Source: Variovorax sp. EL159 (GTDB lineage: Bacteria; Pseudomonadota; Gammaproteobacteria; Burkholderiales; Burkholderiaceae_C). From it: DNA of 64,000 nucleotides. The stretch lies in assembly GCF_900100965.1 (NCBI RefSeq), contig NZ_FMUJ01000004.1, positions 186,001 through 250,000 of the forward strand, in the 5' to 3' direction. The notes beneath the pieces are model-generated. The model ran no database searches. It was not told where the DNA came from and worked only from the letters and a program-made list of their open reading frames with translations. Shown here in pieces: positions 8,997 through 16,402 of this stretch; position 1 is the first letter of the stretch; the number at the start of each line of letters is the position of its first letter. The position numbers and the translations under genes were made by a program.

Positions 8997-9558
8997 ACGC
9001 TGGTTCGCCAACCATTTCATCAACCGCATCGGCCACAAGACGGCCTTTGCACTGGCGATGCTGTTGTGCATGCTGTGGTCGACCGCGGCGGCCCTGCGCG
9101 CGCCGTCCGCGTCCGACGACCAGGTGGCGCAGGTGGCGGCCTCGCACGAATGGCCGAGCCAGTGGGACGGCGTCGCCCTGCGTCCGCTGGCCCTGAGCGA
9201 GGTCGAGCAGCGCTTTGCCGATCGCTTCCCCGGCGCCATCGGCCGCATGACCGACGGCACCCAGACCCTGGTGATGCGCGAGGTGAAACAGCCCACGCGC
9301 ATGCTGCATCCGGCGGTCGATTGCTACCGCGCGCTCGGCTACCGCATCGAACAGGCGCGGCTGGAACGCGATGCGCAGGAACGCCTGTGGCGCTGTTTTG
9401 TTGCGCAACGGCACGGCGCGCAAAAGATCCGCGTCTGCGAGCGCATCGTCGACGCCCAGGGCACGGCTTTCACCGACACTTCAGCCTGGTACTGGGCGGC
9501 GGCCAGCGGCCAGTCGCATGGTCCGTGGCAAGCTGTCACCGTGGCAAGACCGATCTGA
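8977..9558 (+). CDS. EpsI-like exosortase-associated protein
   Basis: The 193-residue protein has one N-terminal membrane segment (about 22-40) and a periplasmic domain with the features of EpsI/DUF3485 partners of exosortases, including HPAVDCYRALGY with a conserved Cys. Its start overlaps the exosortase by 20 bases, which supports a shared complex. EpsI domains occur fused to or beside exosortases; their biochemical role is unknown. Assignment rests on context and the HPxxCY-type motif, so it is less certain than the exosortase itself. Confidence 0.75.
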   Translation: MSTPFFERWFANHFINRIGHKTAFALAMLLCMLWSTAAALRAPSASDDQVAQVAASHEWPSQWDGVALRPLALSEVEQRFADRFPGAIGRMTDGTQTLVMREVKQPTRMLHPAVDCYRALGYRIEQARLERDAQERLWRCFVAQRHGAQKIRVCERIVDAQGTAFTDTSAWYWAAASGQSHGPWQAVTVARPI

Positions 9559-9568
9559 GAACGTGCCT

Positions 9569-10834
9569 GTGAAGAAGACCCTGAGATTTGTGCTTTTCGG
9601 GCTGATGGCCCTCGTTATTACAGCGTGTGTCGCTATCTTTTTGATAGTAAAGCTGGTGCTCGCGCCAGCGGCCGGCGAGTGGAGCACCACGGTCAAGGCC
9701 GGCCCATTGAATTTCGAGATCGGCGTGCCGACGGCCGTGCGCCTGGCCACGTCGCCCTGGTTCGCGCCGCGCCTGGACGGCCATTCGCTGGGCACCCGTT
9801 TCGGCACCGTGCGCTTTGCCTGGAAAGAAACCGGCGAGCTGCTCGAAATGACCTGCGCGCCCTGCAGCGCCGAAGTGCCGGCGCTCGGCACGCAGCCGAT
9901 CAAGGTCGAGCGGCTGGTGGCCACCGTGCGGCGCGACGGCAACACGCTGAACGGCACGCTCGAAGCCACGCCGCAAAGCACCGACGCCACTCGGCTCCAG
10001 GGCCATTGGGACGGCCGGCTCACGCCGAAGAACCTGCATCTGAGCGCCAACATCCAGGACGCGCCCATCGCCCGCTGGTACGCGGTGCTGGTGCCCACGC
10101 TGCCCGAGCTGCAGAGCGCCCGCATCGGCGGCACGCTGGCACTGCATGGCCAGCTGGTGCTGCCCGAGGCGACCTTCTCGGTGCAGCCGAACATCAGCCA
10201 GTTCACCGTCGAGGGGCTGGGCACCGAGGCCATGCTCAACGCACGCACCAGCTGCGGCCCGTCGGCCAGGCTGACGAATGACAGCTGGCTGGCCCGCGCC
10301 GTCATCGCGGCGGAAGACCAGCGCTTTTTTACCCACACCGGCTACGACCTGACCGAGATCCTCGCGTCGATCGACAACAACCAGAAGCCCGGCCAGCCCC
10401 GGCGCGGCGGCAGCACGCTCACGCAGCAGCTCGCCAAGCTGCTGGTGACCGGCAGCGACCGCACGGCCGAGCGCAAGTTGCGCGAGATGCTCTACGCGGT
10501 CGAGATGGAGCAGACGCTGGGCAAGGCCCGCATCCTGCAGCTGTACCTCGACAACGCTCCTTGGGGCGGCAACATCTGCGGTGCCGAGGCCGCGGCGCGC
10601 CGCTACTTCAAGCGCAGCGCGCGCACGCTGGAGCCGGCGCAGGCCGTCTGGCTCGCCGCGATGCTGCACAAGCCGCAGGCCGTGCTCGAACAGTGGCGGC
10701 GCGACGGGCAAATCGACGCCGACCGCATCAAGTGGGTGGCCGAGGGCATTCGCGGCATCAGCCGCAACCAGCGCGAGGCCATGCTCAAGAGCGTGGCCGT
10801 CGCCAGATTCACGGCACCGGAGGCCACGCCATGA
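9569..10834 (+). CDS. Monofunctional GT51 peptidoglycan glycosyltransferase with novel N-terminal region
   Basis: The start is a GTG at 9569 (an alternative GTG lies 6 bases upstream); the frame then encodes 421 residues. An N-terminal hydrophobic segment contains VITAC, which could be a lipobox but may simply be a membrane anchor. Residues about 30-215 form an extracytoplasmic region of no recognised family. The C-terminal half is a GT51 domain: catalytic Glu in IAAEDQRFFTHTGYD, GGSTLTQQLAK, and LYLDNAPWGG. There is no transpeptidase domain, so it resembles MtgA in activity but is much longer. It follows the EpsI-like gene by 10 bases, tying a glycan polymerase to the exosortase operon. Confidence 0.88.
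   Translation: MKKTLRFVLFGLMALVITACVAIFLIVKLVLAPAAGEWSTTVKAGPLNFEIGVPTAVRLATSPWFAPRLDGHSLGTRFGTVRFAWKETGELLEMTCAPCSAEVPALGTQPIKVERLVATVRRDGNTLNGTLEATPQSTDATRLQGHWDGRLTPKNLHLSANIQDAPIARWYAVLVPTLPELQSARIGGTLALHGQLVLPEATFSVQPNISQFTVEGLGTEAMLNARTSCGPSARLTNDSWLARAVIAAEDQRFFTHTGYDLTEILASIDNNQKPGQPRRGGSTLTQQLAKLLVTGSDRTAERKLREMLYAVEMEQTLGKARILQLYLDNAPWGGNICGAEAAARRYFKRSARTLEPAQAVWLAAMLHKPQAVLEQWRRDGQIDADRIKWVAEGIRGISRNQREAMLKSVAVARFTAPEATP
9632..9648. repeat. GCTAT-N7-ATAGC-type stem-loop, copy 1 (imperfect)
   Basis: GCTAT and ATAGT flank a 7-base T-rich loop inside the membrane-segment codons of the GT51 gene. It belongs with 21425-21443, 22768-22784 and 39895-39913, which share arm sequence and loop length. 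Confidence 0.4.
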
Positions 10835-10879
10835 GCGCGGCGCGGTGCGACGCATGAAAGAAAGCATGAAGGCTTTGCA

Positions 10880-11647
10880 ATGACGATCTTCCTGACCGAC
10901 TCGGACATCGAGGCCATCGAGCGCGCCACCGTCGCCGCCGTATCGCCCGAGGTCACCGAGGAACTCGACGGCTGGCTGCTGCCTTTCGACGGCGGCACCG
11001 TCAAGCGCGCCCGCTCGGCCGTGCCGCTGCATCGCGGCGCGGTCGACCACGGCACGCTCGACCGCATCGAAGACCGCTACGACAGCCGCCGCGTCGCGCC
11101 CGCTTTGCGGCTGGCCGATGCGGCCTGTTTCGACCCGCTGCGAACCGAGCTGGAGCGGCGGCACTACACCGACGACAACCCCACCTGCGTGCAGGTCGGG
11201 TCGACGCAGCGGATGCGGCAGGTGGTCGCGCCCGGCGTGGCGCTGGCCGATGTCGACCGCACGCCCGACGACGCCTGGGCGGCGCTGTTCCTCGGTGAAG
11301 GTTTCGATCCGGTGGACGGCGCGCATCGCGTGCGGACGCTGGCGCGCGCCAAGGGTTCGCTCTATGCCAGCGTGCGCGAGGGCGGCCGCACCCTTGCGGC
11401 GGGCGCGATGGCTTTCGGGCACGGATGGGCCAGCGTGCACGGCATGCGGACCGACTTGGGGCACCGGGGCCGTGGGCTGGCCGGGCGCGTGCTGGCCGGG
11501 TTGGCGCAGGCGGCGCTGTCGCACGGCTTCGAACGCGTGTTCCTGCAGGTCGATGCGGCGAACCCGCCGGCGCTGGCGCTCTATCGGCGGGCCGGTTTCG
11601 AGACCCGGTGGCAGTACCGCTACTGGCAGCGCCAGCAGTGGGGCTGA
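10880..11647 (+). CDS. GNAT family N-acetyltransferase
   Basis: The 255-residue protein has a C-terminal GNAT fold (about 125-250) with the acetyl-CoA loop in GHRGRGLAGRVLAGL and the late motif NPPALALYRRAGF. The N-terminal half (VTEELDGWLLPFDGG) matches a pattern seen in GNAT proteins that carry a second, degenerate acetyltransferase half. Substrate is unknown. It follows the GT51 gene by 45 bases, so it may be cotranscribed with the exosortase operon, but no functional link is evident. Its stop is followed immediately by repeat copy B. Confidence 0.85.
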   Translation: MTIFLTDSDIEAIERATVAAVSPEVTEELDGWLLPFDGGTVKRARSAVPLHRGAVDHGTLDRIEDRYDSRRVAPALRLADAACFDPLRTELERRHYTDDNPTCVQVGSTQRMRQVVAPGVALADVDRTPDDAWAALFLGEGFDPVDGAHRVRTLARAKGSLYASVREGGRTLAAGAMAFGHGWASVHGMRTDLGHRGRGLAGRVLAGLAQAALSHGFERVFLQVDAANPPALALYRRAGFETRWQYRYWQRQQWG

Positions 11648-11750
11648 CTCGCCCCCAGGCTTCGCGCACTCCGTGTCGCTTCTCCAACCCCCTGCCGGGG
11701 GCAACACCTGAGGCCCGGCAAAGTCGGTTCCTCGGTGTTTCCCGAAGGGA
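11648..11750 (-). repeat. Dispersed intergenic repeat, copy B
   Basis: This is the inverted counterpart of 485-588 (about 88% identity by eye). It fills the whole space between the GNAT stop at 11647 and the TetR stop at 11752, both convergent. The CCCCC/GGGGG hairpin (around 11687-11702) could end transcription from both sides. Confidence 0.8.
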
Positions 11751-11751
11751 T

Positions 11752-12420
11752 TCAGGTTTTCTGGTTCGTTGTCTCGGCTGAAACGAAGCCAAAGCGCACA
11801 TCCCGCAGCGCGGCATCGACCAGGTCGAGCGGGTTGTCGAACGCGGGCGTCACCTGCACGATGCCGCCCAGCCGCTGGTCGATCAGCAGGATGGCCAGCC
11901 CGTGCACATAGCCCCAGGCCGCGGTGATCCGCATGGCTTCGGCGCTGCCGAGTGACACCGGCGTTTCTCCTTCCGTTTCCGTCCGCGCGCCGATGATCGC
12001 GGCCATCACGCGCATGGCCTCGCGGGCCGCTTCGGCCAGCGCGGGGCGGTGCATGTCGATCTTCTCGTTGCGGAACATCAGGCCGAACATGGCCGCGTTG
12101 CCATAGGCGAAGTGCACGTAGGCGCGCGCGATGGCGCCGCGCCGCTCGGCCACGTCCGACAGTCCGCCCGCCGCCTCGCGCATCGCGTCGGACAGGCGCC
12201 GGTAGCCCACGGCGGCCAGTTCGCTCAACAGCCCGGTCGTGTCGCCGAAGTGGTGCTTGGGCGCGGTGTGCGACACCCCCGCTTCCCGCGCGATGGCCCG
12301 CAGGCCCAGGCCGGCAATGCCGTCGCGCAGCAGCACGGCCTCGGAAGCTGCCAGCAGCGCTTCGGGCAGCGAGCCGTGGTGATAGCGCTTGATCGGAACG
12401 TCGTCGGCGTCGGTGGTCAT
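11752..12420 (-). CDS. TetR family transcriptional regulator
   Basis: The 222-residue protein starts with ATG at 12420 (MTTDADDVPIKRYHHGSL). The helix-turn-helix lies near residues 20-65 (GLRAIAREAGVSHTAPKHHFGD), a close match to the TetR N-terminal domain. The C-terminal part resembles the WHG ligand-binding type. It is divergent from the carotenoid oxygenase gene, and two near-identical palindromes lie in the gap, so it very probably represses that gene and itself. The inducer is unknown; an apocarotenoid or phenolic substrate or product is a reasonable guess. Confidence 0.92.
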   Translation of the reverse strand: MTTDADDVPIKRYHHGSLPEALLAASEAVLLRDGIAGLGLRAIAREAGVSHTAPKHHFGDTTGLLSELAAVGYRRLSDAMREAAGGLSDVAERRGAIARAYVHFAYGNAAMFGLMFRNEKIDMHRPALAEAAREAMRVMAAIIGARTETEGETPVSLGSAEAMRITAAWGYVHGLAILLIDQRLGGIVQVTPAFDNPLDLVDAALRDVRFGFVSAETTNQKT

Positions 12421-12448
12421 TGGAGAAGAAGGAAGGACGGCAAAAATC

Positions 12449-12461
12449 TTACCACTGGAAA
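12449..12461. promoter_or_regulatory. TetR operator O1
   Basis: TTACCACTGGAAA, a near-palindrome centred on one base, shares CCACTGGAAA with O2 at 12495. It lies 6 bases upstream of the -35 element of the divergent plus-strand promoter. Binding by the adjacent TetR is inferred. Confidence 0.6.
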
Positions 12462-12467
12462 AATTCC

Positions 12468-12496
12468 TTGACTTCGGTTTCGAGTTCGAAGATATT
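12468..12496 (+). promoter_or_regulatory. Sigma-70 promoter of the carotenoid oxygenase gene
   Basis: TTGACT at 12468-12473 and GATATT at 12491-12496 are separated by exactly 17 bases. The expected start of transcription falls inside operator O2. The gene starts at 12548 with GGAG 7 bases before its ATG. Confidence 0.65.
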
Positions 12497-12507
12497 TCCA
12501 CTGGAAA
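12495..12507. promoter_or_regulatory. TetR operator O2
   Basis: TTTCCACTGGAAA is a perfect inverted repeat (6-base arms, one central base). It overlaps the end of the -10 element and the expected transcription start, a typical repressor position. Its centre is 46 bases from that of O1. Confidence 0.7.
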
Positions 12508-12547
12508 GATAAGCCACTACACCCTTCAAAACTCCCGGAGCCCCCCG

Positions 12548-13972
12548 ATGAACGATGCCCGTCCCCGCAGCGCGCCCCCGCCCAACATGGCGCCGATCGA
12601 CTTCGAAACCGAGGCCGGTCCGTTGCCGCTGCAAGGCACCCTGCCCGCCGGCCTGCGCGGCACGCTGGTGCGCAACGGCCCGAACCCGGTGGTGCCTGAC
12701 CCGAAGGAGCATTGGTTTTCGGGCGACGGCATGCTGCACGCGTTCAGCCTGGCCGATGGCGAGGTGCACTACCGCAACCGCTGGGTGCGCACCGCGCGCT
12801 GGCAGGCCGCCGCCGAAGGGCAAGGCCTGGCGGGCGGCTTCCAGAAGGCGCCCTTGAGCGAAGCGCCCAAGCAGCAGCACGACGACGGCTCGGCCAACAC
12901 CAACGTCATCGGACATGCCGGCCGCGTGCTCGCGCTCGAAGAGGCGCACCTGCCGGTCGCCATGACGCTGCCTGCGCTGGCCACGCTCGGCGCCACCGAC
13001 TTCGATGGCGGCCTGCACGGCAGCTTCACCGCGCATCCGAAGACCGATCCGAAAACCGGCGAGCTGCTGTTCTTCGGCTACGGCACGCCGGTGCCGCTGT
13101 CGAACGGCATGAGCTTCGGCGTGATGTCGCCGCAAGGCCGCATCACGCGCTTCGAGCGTTTCGAGGCGCCCTACGCCAGCATGGTCCACGACTTCATGGT
13201 GACCGACCGCCACGTGATGTTCCCCATCATGCCGCTCACCGCCAGCATGGAGCGCGCCAAGAGCGGCCGCCCGCCCTATGCCTGGGAGCCCGAATACGGC
13301 ACGCGCGTGGGCCTCATGCCGCGCGACGGCAGTACCGCCGACATCGTCTGGTGGCGCGGCCCGGCCTGCTATGTTTTCCACGTCATGAATGCGTGGGAGG
13401 CCGACGGCAGCCTGTTCGCCGACGTGATCCAGTTCCCCACAGCGCCGCTGTTCCCCAAGCCCGACGGTTCGCCCGTGAGCGACGCACCGCCGATCAGCCG
13501 GCTCGTGCGTTGGCAGTTCGACCTGTCGAGCCCCGTGCATGAATTCACACAGACCCCGCTGGAAGACTTGCCCGGCGAGTTCCCGCGCATCGACGAACGC
13601 TTTGCCGGCCTGCCCTACCGCCACGGCTGGTATGTGTGCCGCGGCACCTCCGGCCCCGGCGAGGCGCCGCGCCTTTATGCGGGGCTCGTGCACATCGACC
13701 ACACCACGGCAAAGCGCGACATCTTCATGTTCCCCGCGCCCGACGTCGTGTCCGAAGGCGTGTTCGTGCCGCGCGCGCCCGATGCCGAAGAAGGCGACGG
13801 CTGGCTGCTGGCCACCGTGTGGCGCGGTGCCACCGACACCAGCGACCTTGTCATCTTCGACGCCCGCACGCTGGCGGCGGGCCCGCTGTGCGTGGCCTCG
13901 CTGCCGCATCGCGTGCCGGTGGGCTTTCATGGCAACTGGTTCGCGCAAGGGCAGCAGCAAGCGGGGGCATGA
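12548..13972 (+). CDS. Carotenoid oxygenase family protein (non-heme iron dioxygenase)
   Basis: The 474-residue protein belongs to the RPE65/carotenoid cleavage dioxygenase family, which uses Fe(II) held by four His to split double bonds of carotenoids, apocarotenoids or stilbenes. The four likely ligands are seen in FTAHPK, MVHDFMV, CYVFHVMN and, near the C-terminus, VGFHGNW. Also typical are LRNGPNP and WFSGDGML. The start is ATG 12548 with GGAG upstream. Carotenoid synthesis genes are absent around it, so a lignostilbene or plant-derived substrate is as likely as a carotenoid. It is controlled by the divergent TetR. Confidence 0.93.
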   Translation: MNDARPRSAPPPNMAPIDFETEAGPLPLQGTLPAGLRGTLVRNGPNPVVPDPKEHWFSGDGMLHAFSLADGEVHYRNRWVRTARWQAAAEGQGLAGGFQKAPLSEAPKQQHDDGSANTNVIGHAGRVLALEEAHLPVAMTLPALATLGATDFDGGLHGSFTAHPKTDPKTGELLFFGYGTPVPLSNGMSFGVMSPQGRITRFERFEAPYASMVHDFMVTDRHVMFPIMPLTASMERAKSGRPPYAWEPEYGTRVGLMPRDGSTADIVWWRGPACYVFHVMNAWEADGSLFADVIQFPTAPLFPKPDGSPVSDAPPISRLVRWQFDLSSPVHEFTQTPLEDLPGEFPRIDERFAGLPYRHGWYVCRGTSGPGEAPRLYAGLVHIDHTTAKRDIFMFPAPDVVSEGVFVPRAPDAEEGDGWLLATVWRGATDTSDLVIFDARTLAAGPLCVASLPHRVPVGFHGNWFAQGQQQAGA

Positions 13973-14045
13973 ACGACCCCGCCGCGGGTTGTCGGCCGAC
14001 AGGCCACGGGTGGCGCGGCGGCCGCGTTAGTGCCAACATGGACGG

Positions 14046-14945
14046 ATGACGAACGCCAACCACCATGCCAACCACCCCACCGATCCCGTGGCCACGCCGC
14101 GCGGCATCGACCACATCGTGGCCGGTGTTTCCACCAGCGATGGCGACGGCGTCAAACTCACCCGCGTGCTGCAACAGCCGCTGCAGAAGCGGCTCGATCC
14201 GTACTTGATGCTCGACGCCTTCGGCAGCGACAACCCGGGCGACTACATCGGCGGCTTTCCCAACCACCCGCACCGCGGCTTCGAGACGGTCACCTACATG
14301 ATCGCGGGCCGCATGCGCCACCGCGACAGCGCCGGCCACGAAGGACTGCTCGAAAACGGCGGCGTGCAATGGATGACCGCCGGCCGCGGCCTCGTGCACA
14401 GCGAGCTGCCGGAGCAGGAAGAAGGCCTGATGGAAGGCTTTCAGCTGTGGCTCAACCTGCCCGCCAAGGACAAGATGCGCGAGCCCTGGTACCGCGACAT
14501 CCAGAGCGAAGAGATCCCCGAATACACCACTGCCGCAGGCGCGCACGTGCGCGTGATCGCCGGTGCGAGCCACGGCATCGAAGGCGCGGTGCGCCGCGAA
14601 CACACCGAGCCGCTGTACCTGGACATCACGCTGCCGCCGGGCGCCGAGTTCGCGCAGCCGCTGCCGGACGACCACAACGTGCTGGTCTACGTGTTCCGCG
14701 AATCGCTCTGGATCGCCGGCAGCGAAGTGCCCACGCGCCGCATGGCCATCCTGGCCAACGACGCGGGCAGCGATGGCGTGGTGCTGCGTGCCGGCGCCAC
14801 CAACCACAGCCCCGCGCGCGCCCTGCTGATTGCGGGCAAGCCGCTGCACGAGCCCATCGCGCAGTACGGCCCCTTCGTGATGAACACGCAGGAGCAGATC
14901 AAGCAGGCCGTCCACGACTTTCAGAACGGAAAGCTGGGCGGATAG
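14046..14945 (+). CDS. Pirin family protein
   Basis: The 299-residue protein has the two-cupin pirin fold. The N-terminal cupin carries metal ligands in NHPHRGFETVTYM and LVHSE, and WMTAGRGLVHSE is close to the family signature. Bacterial pirins include quercetin 2,3-dioxygenases and regulatory partners; which applies here cannot be read from sequence. The gene follows the carotenoid oxygenase by 73 bases on the same strand and may share its TetR-controlled transcript, which would fit a small aromatic or flavonoid degradation unit. Confidence 0.93.
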   Translation: MTNANHHANHPTDPVATPRGIDHIVAGVSTSDGDGVKLTRVLQQPLQKRLDPYLMLDAFGSDNPGDYIGGFPNHPHRGFETVTYMIAGRMRHRDSAGHEGLLENGGVQWMTAGRGLVHSELPEQEEGLMEGFQLWLNLPAKDKMREPWYRDIQSEEIPEYTTAAGAHVRVIAGASHGIEGAVRREHTEPLYLDITLPPGAEFAQPLPDDHNVLVYVFRESLWIAGSEVPTRRMAILANDAGSDGVVLRAGATNHSPARALLIAGKPLHEPIAQYGPFVMNTQEQIKQAVHDFQNGKLGG

Positions 14946-14959
14946 AGGAAGGGCGGGTT

Positions 14960-14997
14960 CACCGTTCTTTACGCAAGCTCACTTGCGGCTCACGGTG
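14960..14997. other. Long hairpin between pirin and Spy-like genes
   Basis: CACCGT (14960-14965) pairs with ACGGTG (14992-14997), enclosing a perfect CGCAAG-CTCA-CTTGCG stem-loop. No T run follows, so it may be an mRNA 3'-end structure of the pirin transcript or a weak terminator. Confidence 0.4.
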
Positions 14998-15074
14998 GCG
15001 ATACAGAGGGCTTCCACACTTCGTCTCACCTGTTGCCCATCGGTGGCAGGCTTCTTCGAAAGGAAGCACTTCTC

Positions 15075-15623
15075 ATGATTTCTCTTCGCCAACGCATCGT
15101 CTGGGCCAGCCTGTTGGGTTCGGCCGCTCTCGCCTCTTCGGGCGCCTTCGCTCAGGCGCCGGCCGTTTCCGCTGCTCCCACCGCTGCGGTGGCGCAGGCC
15201 GACACGGCCGCTGCTCCCCAGGCGCAGCACAAGCGCATGGATCCGGCCCAGCGCATGGAGCGCATGCAGGAGCGCCGCGCCAAGCGCTTGGCCGCGCTGA
15301 AGGAAAAGCTCAAGCTGACTTCGGCCCAGGAAGGCGCCTGGAGCACATTCACCGCCGCGAGCCAGCCGCCCGCCGGCCCCCGTCCGCACATGGACCGCGC
15401 CGAGTTCGCCAAGCTGACCACGCCGGAACGCCTGGAGCGCATGCAGGCCCGCCAGGCCGAGCGCAGCGCCATGTTCGCCAAGCGCGCCGACGCCACGAAG
15501 ACCTTCTACGCCACGCTGACGCCTGAGCAACAGAAGACCTTCGACACGGAAACCGCGCACTTCGGCGGCCACGGCCATCGCGGCCACGGTGGCCAGCGCG
15601 GCACGGCACCCGCCAAGGGCTGA
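15075..15623 (+). CDS. Periplasmic Spy/CpxP-like LTXXQ protein
   Basis: The 182-residue protein has a signal peptide cut after GAFAQ. The mature part is helical and charged, with two copies of the family pattern: LKLTSAQEGAW and TLTPEQQKTF. Spy/CpxP-type proteins are ATP-independent periplasmic chaperones or envelope-stress modulators. ATG 15075 is chosen because of the signal peptide and AAAGGAAG upstream. The C-terminus is a His/Gly-rich tail (HFGGHGHRGHGG) that could bind metal. A strong terminator follows at 15662. Confidence 0.85.
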   Translation: MISLRQRIVWASLLGSAALASSGAFAQAPAVSAAPTAAVAQADTAAAPQAQHKRMDPAQRMERMQERRAKRLAALKEKLKLTSAQEGAWSTFTAASQPPAGPRPHMDRAEFAKLTTPERLERMQARQAERSAMFAKRADATKTFYATLTPEQQKTFDTETAHFGGHGHRGHGGQRGTAPAKG

Positions 15624-15661
15624 TCGCAGCCTTCAGGGCGCCGTCGCCGGCGCCTTCGAAC

Positions 15662-15699
15662 AAAAAAGCCCGCAGCGCGAAAGCACTGCGGGCTTTTTT
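15662..15699. terminator. Bidirectional intrinsic terminator
   Basis: Fourteen-base arms (AAAAAAGCCCGCAG and CTGCGGGCTTTTTT) enclose a 10-base loop. A/T runs on both sides let it serve both the Spy-like gene (plus) and the convergent secreted-protein gene (minus). Confidence 0.9.
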
Positions 15700-15756
15700 C
15701 GTTCACCGGCACGCGGCGACCAAGCGGCGGGCCGATGGCGACCCATGGCGATCGGA

Positions 15757-16185
15757 TCACTTCGGCGTGCCGGTCTTGTCGGTCGGGTTGGTCACGACCT
15801 CCGGCCGCTCGCCCTTCTGGCCGAACTGCGGCTTGACCTTGCGCGCCTGCTGGTTCACCTCGGCGCGGGACATCTCGCCGGTCGGCTGCGGCATGGCGTT
15901 GGGCTGGTGATTGACCGTGGTCGTCGCCTCGCCCTTGGGCACCGTGCTGTTGTCGTTGTTGCGGTTCTGGGCGCGTGCCTCGGCCTTCACGGCTTCGCGG
16001 GACGCGGGCATCGAGTTGTCGGGCTGCTGCGGTGGATTCGCCACGCCCGCCGGCGACATCGTGCTGGCCTGGCCGCCCACCGCCGGATCGGGTTGGGCGG
16101 GAAGCGATGTGGTCTGGGCCAGTGCCATGCCGGCCGTGCCCATCAGCGCGGCAAGGGCCGCGGCGCGAAAAATGACTTGCTTCAT
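15757..16185 (-). CDS. Small secreted hypothetical protein, DUF4148-like repeats
   Basis: The 142-residue protein has a clear signal peptide (MKQVIFRAAALAALMGTAG, cut near ALAQ) and a low-complexity mature part rich in Pro, Asn and Gln. Two short related segments, SREAVKAEARAQNR and SRAEVNQQARKV, resemble the repeat of DUF4148 proteins common in Burkholderiales; this match is tentative. The start is ATG 16185 with AAGGAG 8 bases upstream, a strong site. It is convergent with the Spy-like gene and shares its terminator. Confidence 0.75.
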   Translation of the reverse strand: MKQVIFRAAALAALMGTAGMALAQTTSLPAQPDPAVGGQASTMSPAGVANPPQQPDNSMPASREAVKAEARAQNRNNDNSTVPKGEATTTVNHQPNAMPQPTGEMSRAEVNQQARKVKPQFGQKGERPEVVTNPTDKTGTPK

Positions 16186-16305
16186 GGGGTGCTCCTTTGT
16201 GTCTTGTCTCGGTTCAAACGGATGAAAAAACGGGCCGTTTTCTCCAGGCCCTGAGGTCACCGTAGGAGCACCGAAAAACACGCCATGTGGGGGCGCGGCA
16301 GGCCT

Positions 16306-16368
16306 GCCTGTAGGAGCCGGCCGCCCAGGGATGAAAGCCGGCGAAGAAGGTGGCGCGTTCCTACAGGC
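16306..16368. repeat. REP-like inverted repeat
   Basis: GCCTGTAGGA (16306-16315) and its perfect complement TCCTACAGGC (16359-16368) flank 43 bases that contain GCCGGC-type pairs. TGTAGGAGC-type ends recall REP/BIME elements of gammaproteobacteria. A partial end (GTAGGAGC) lies at 16262-16269. No transposase is nearby. Confidence 0.45.
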
Positions 16369-16402
16369 GCGGCGGGCGGGGCAACGTACAACCCGCACAA
16401 CG

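Noticed and set aside
10831..10857. Short plus-strand frame after the GT51 gene (ATGA overlap, eight codons)
   Set aside because: Too short and without conserved features; probably chance overlap before the GNAT gene.
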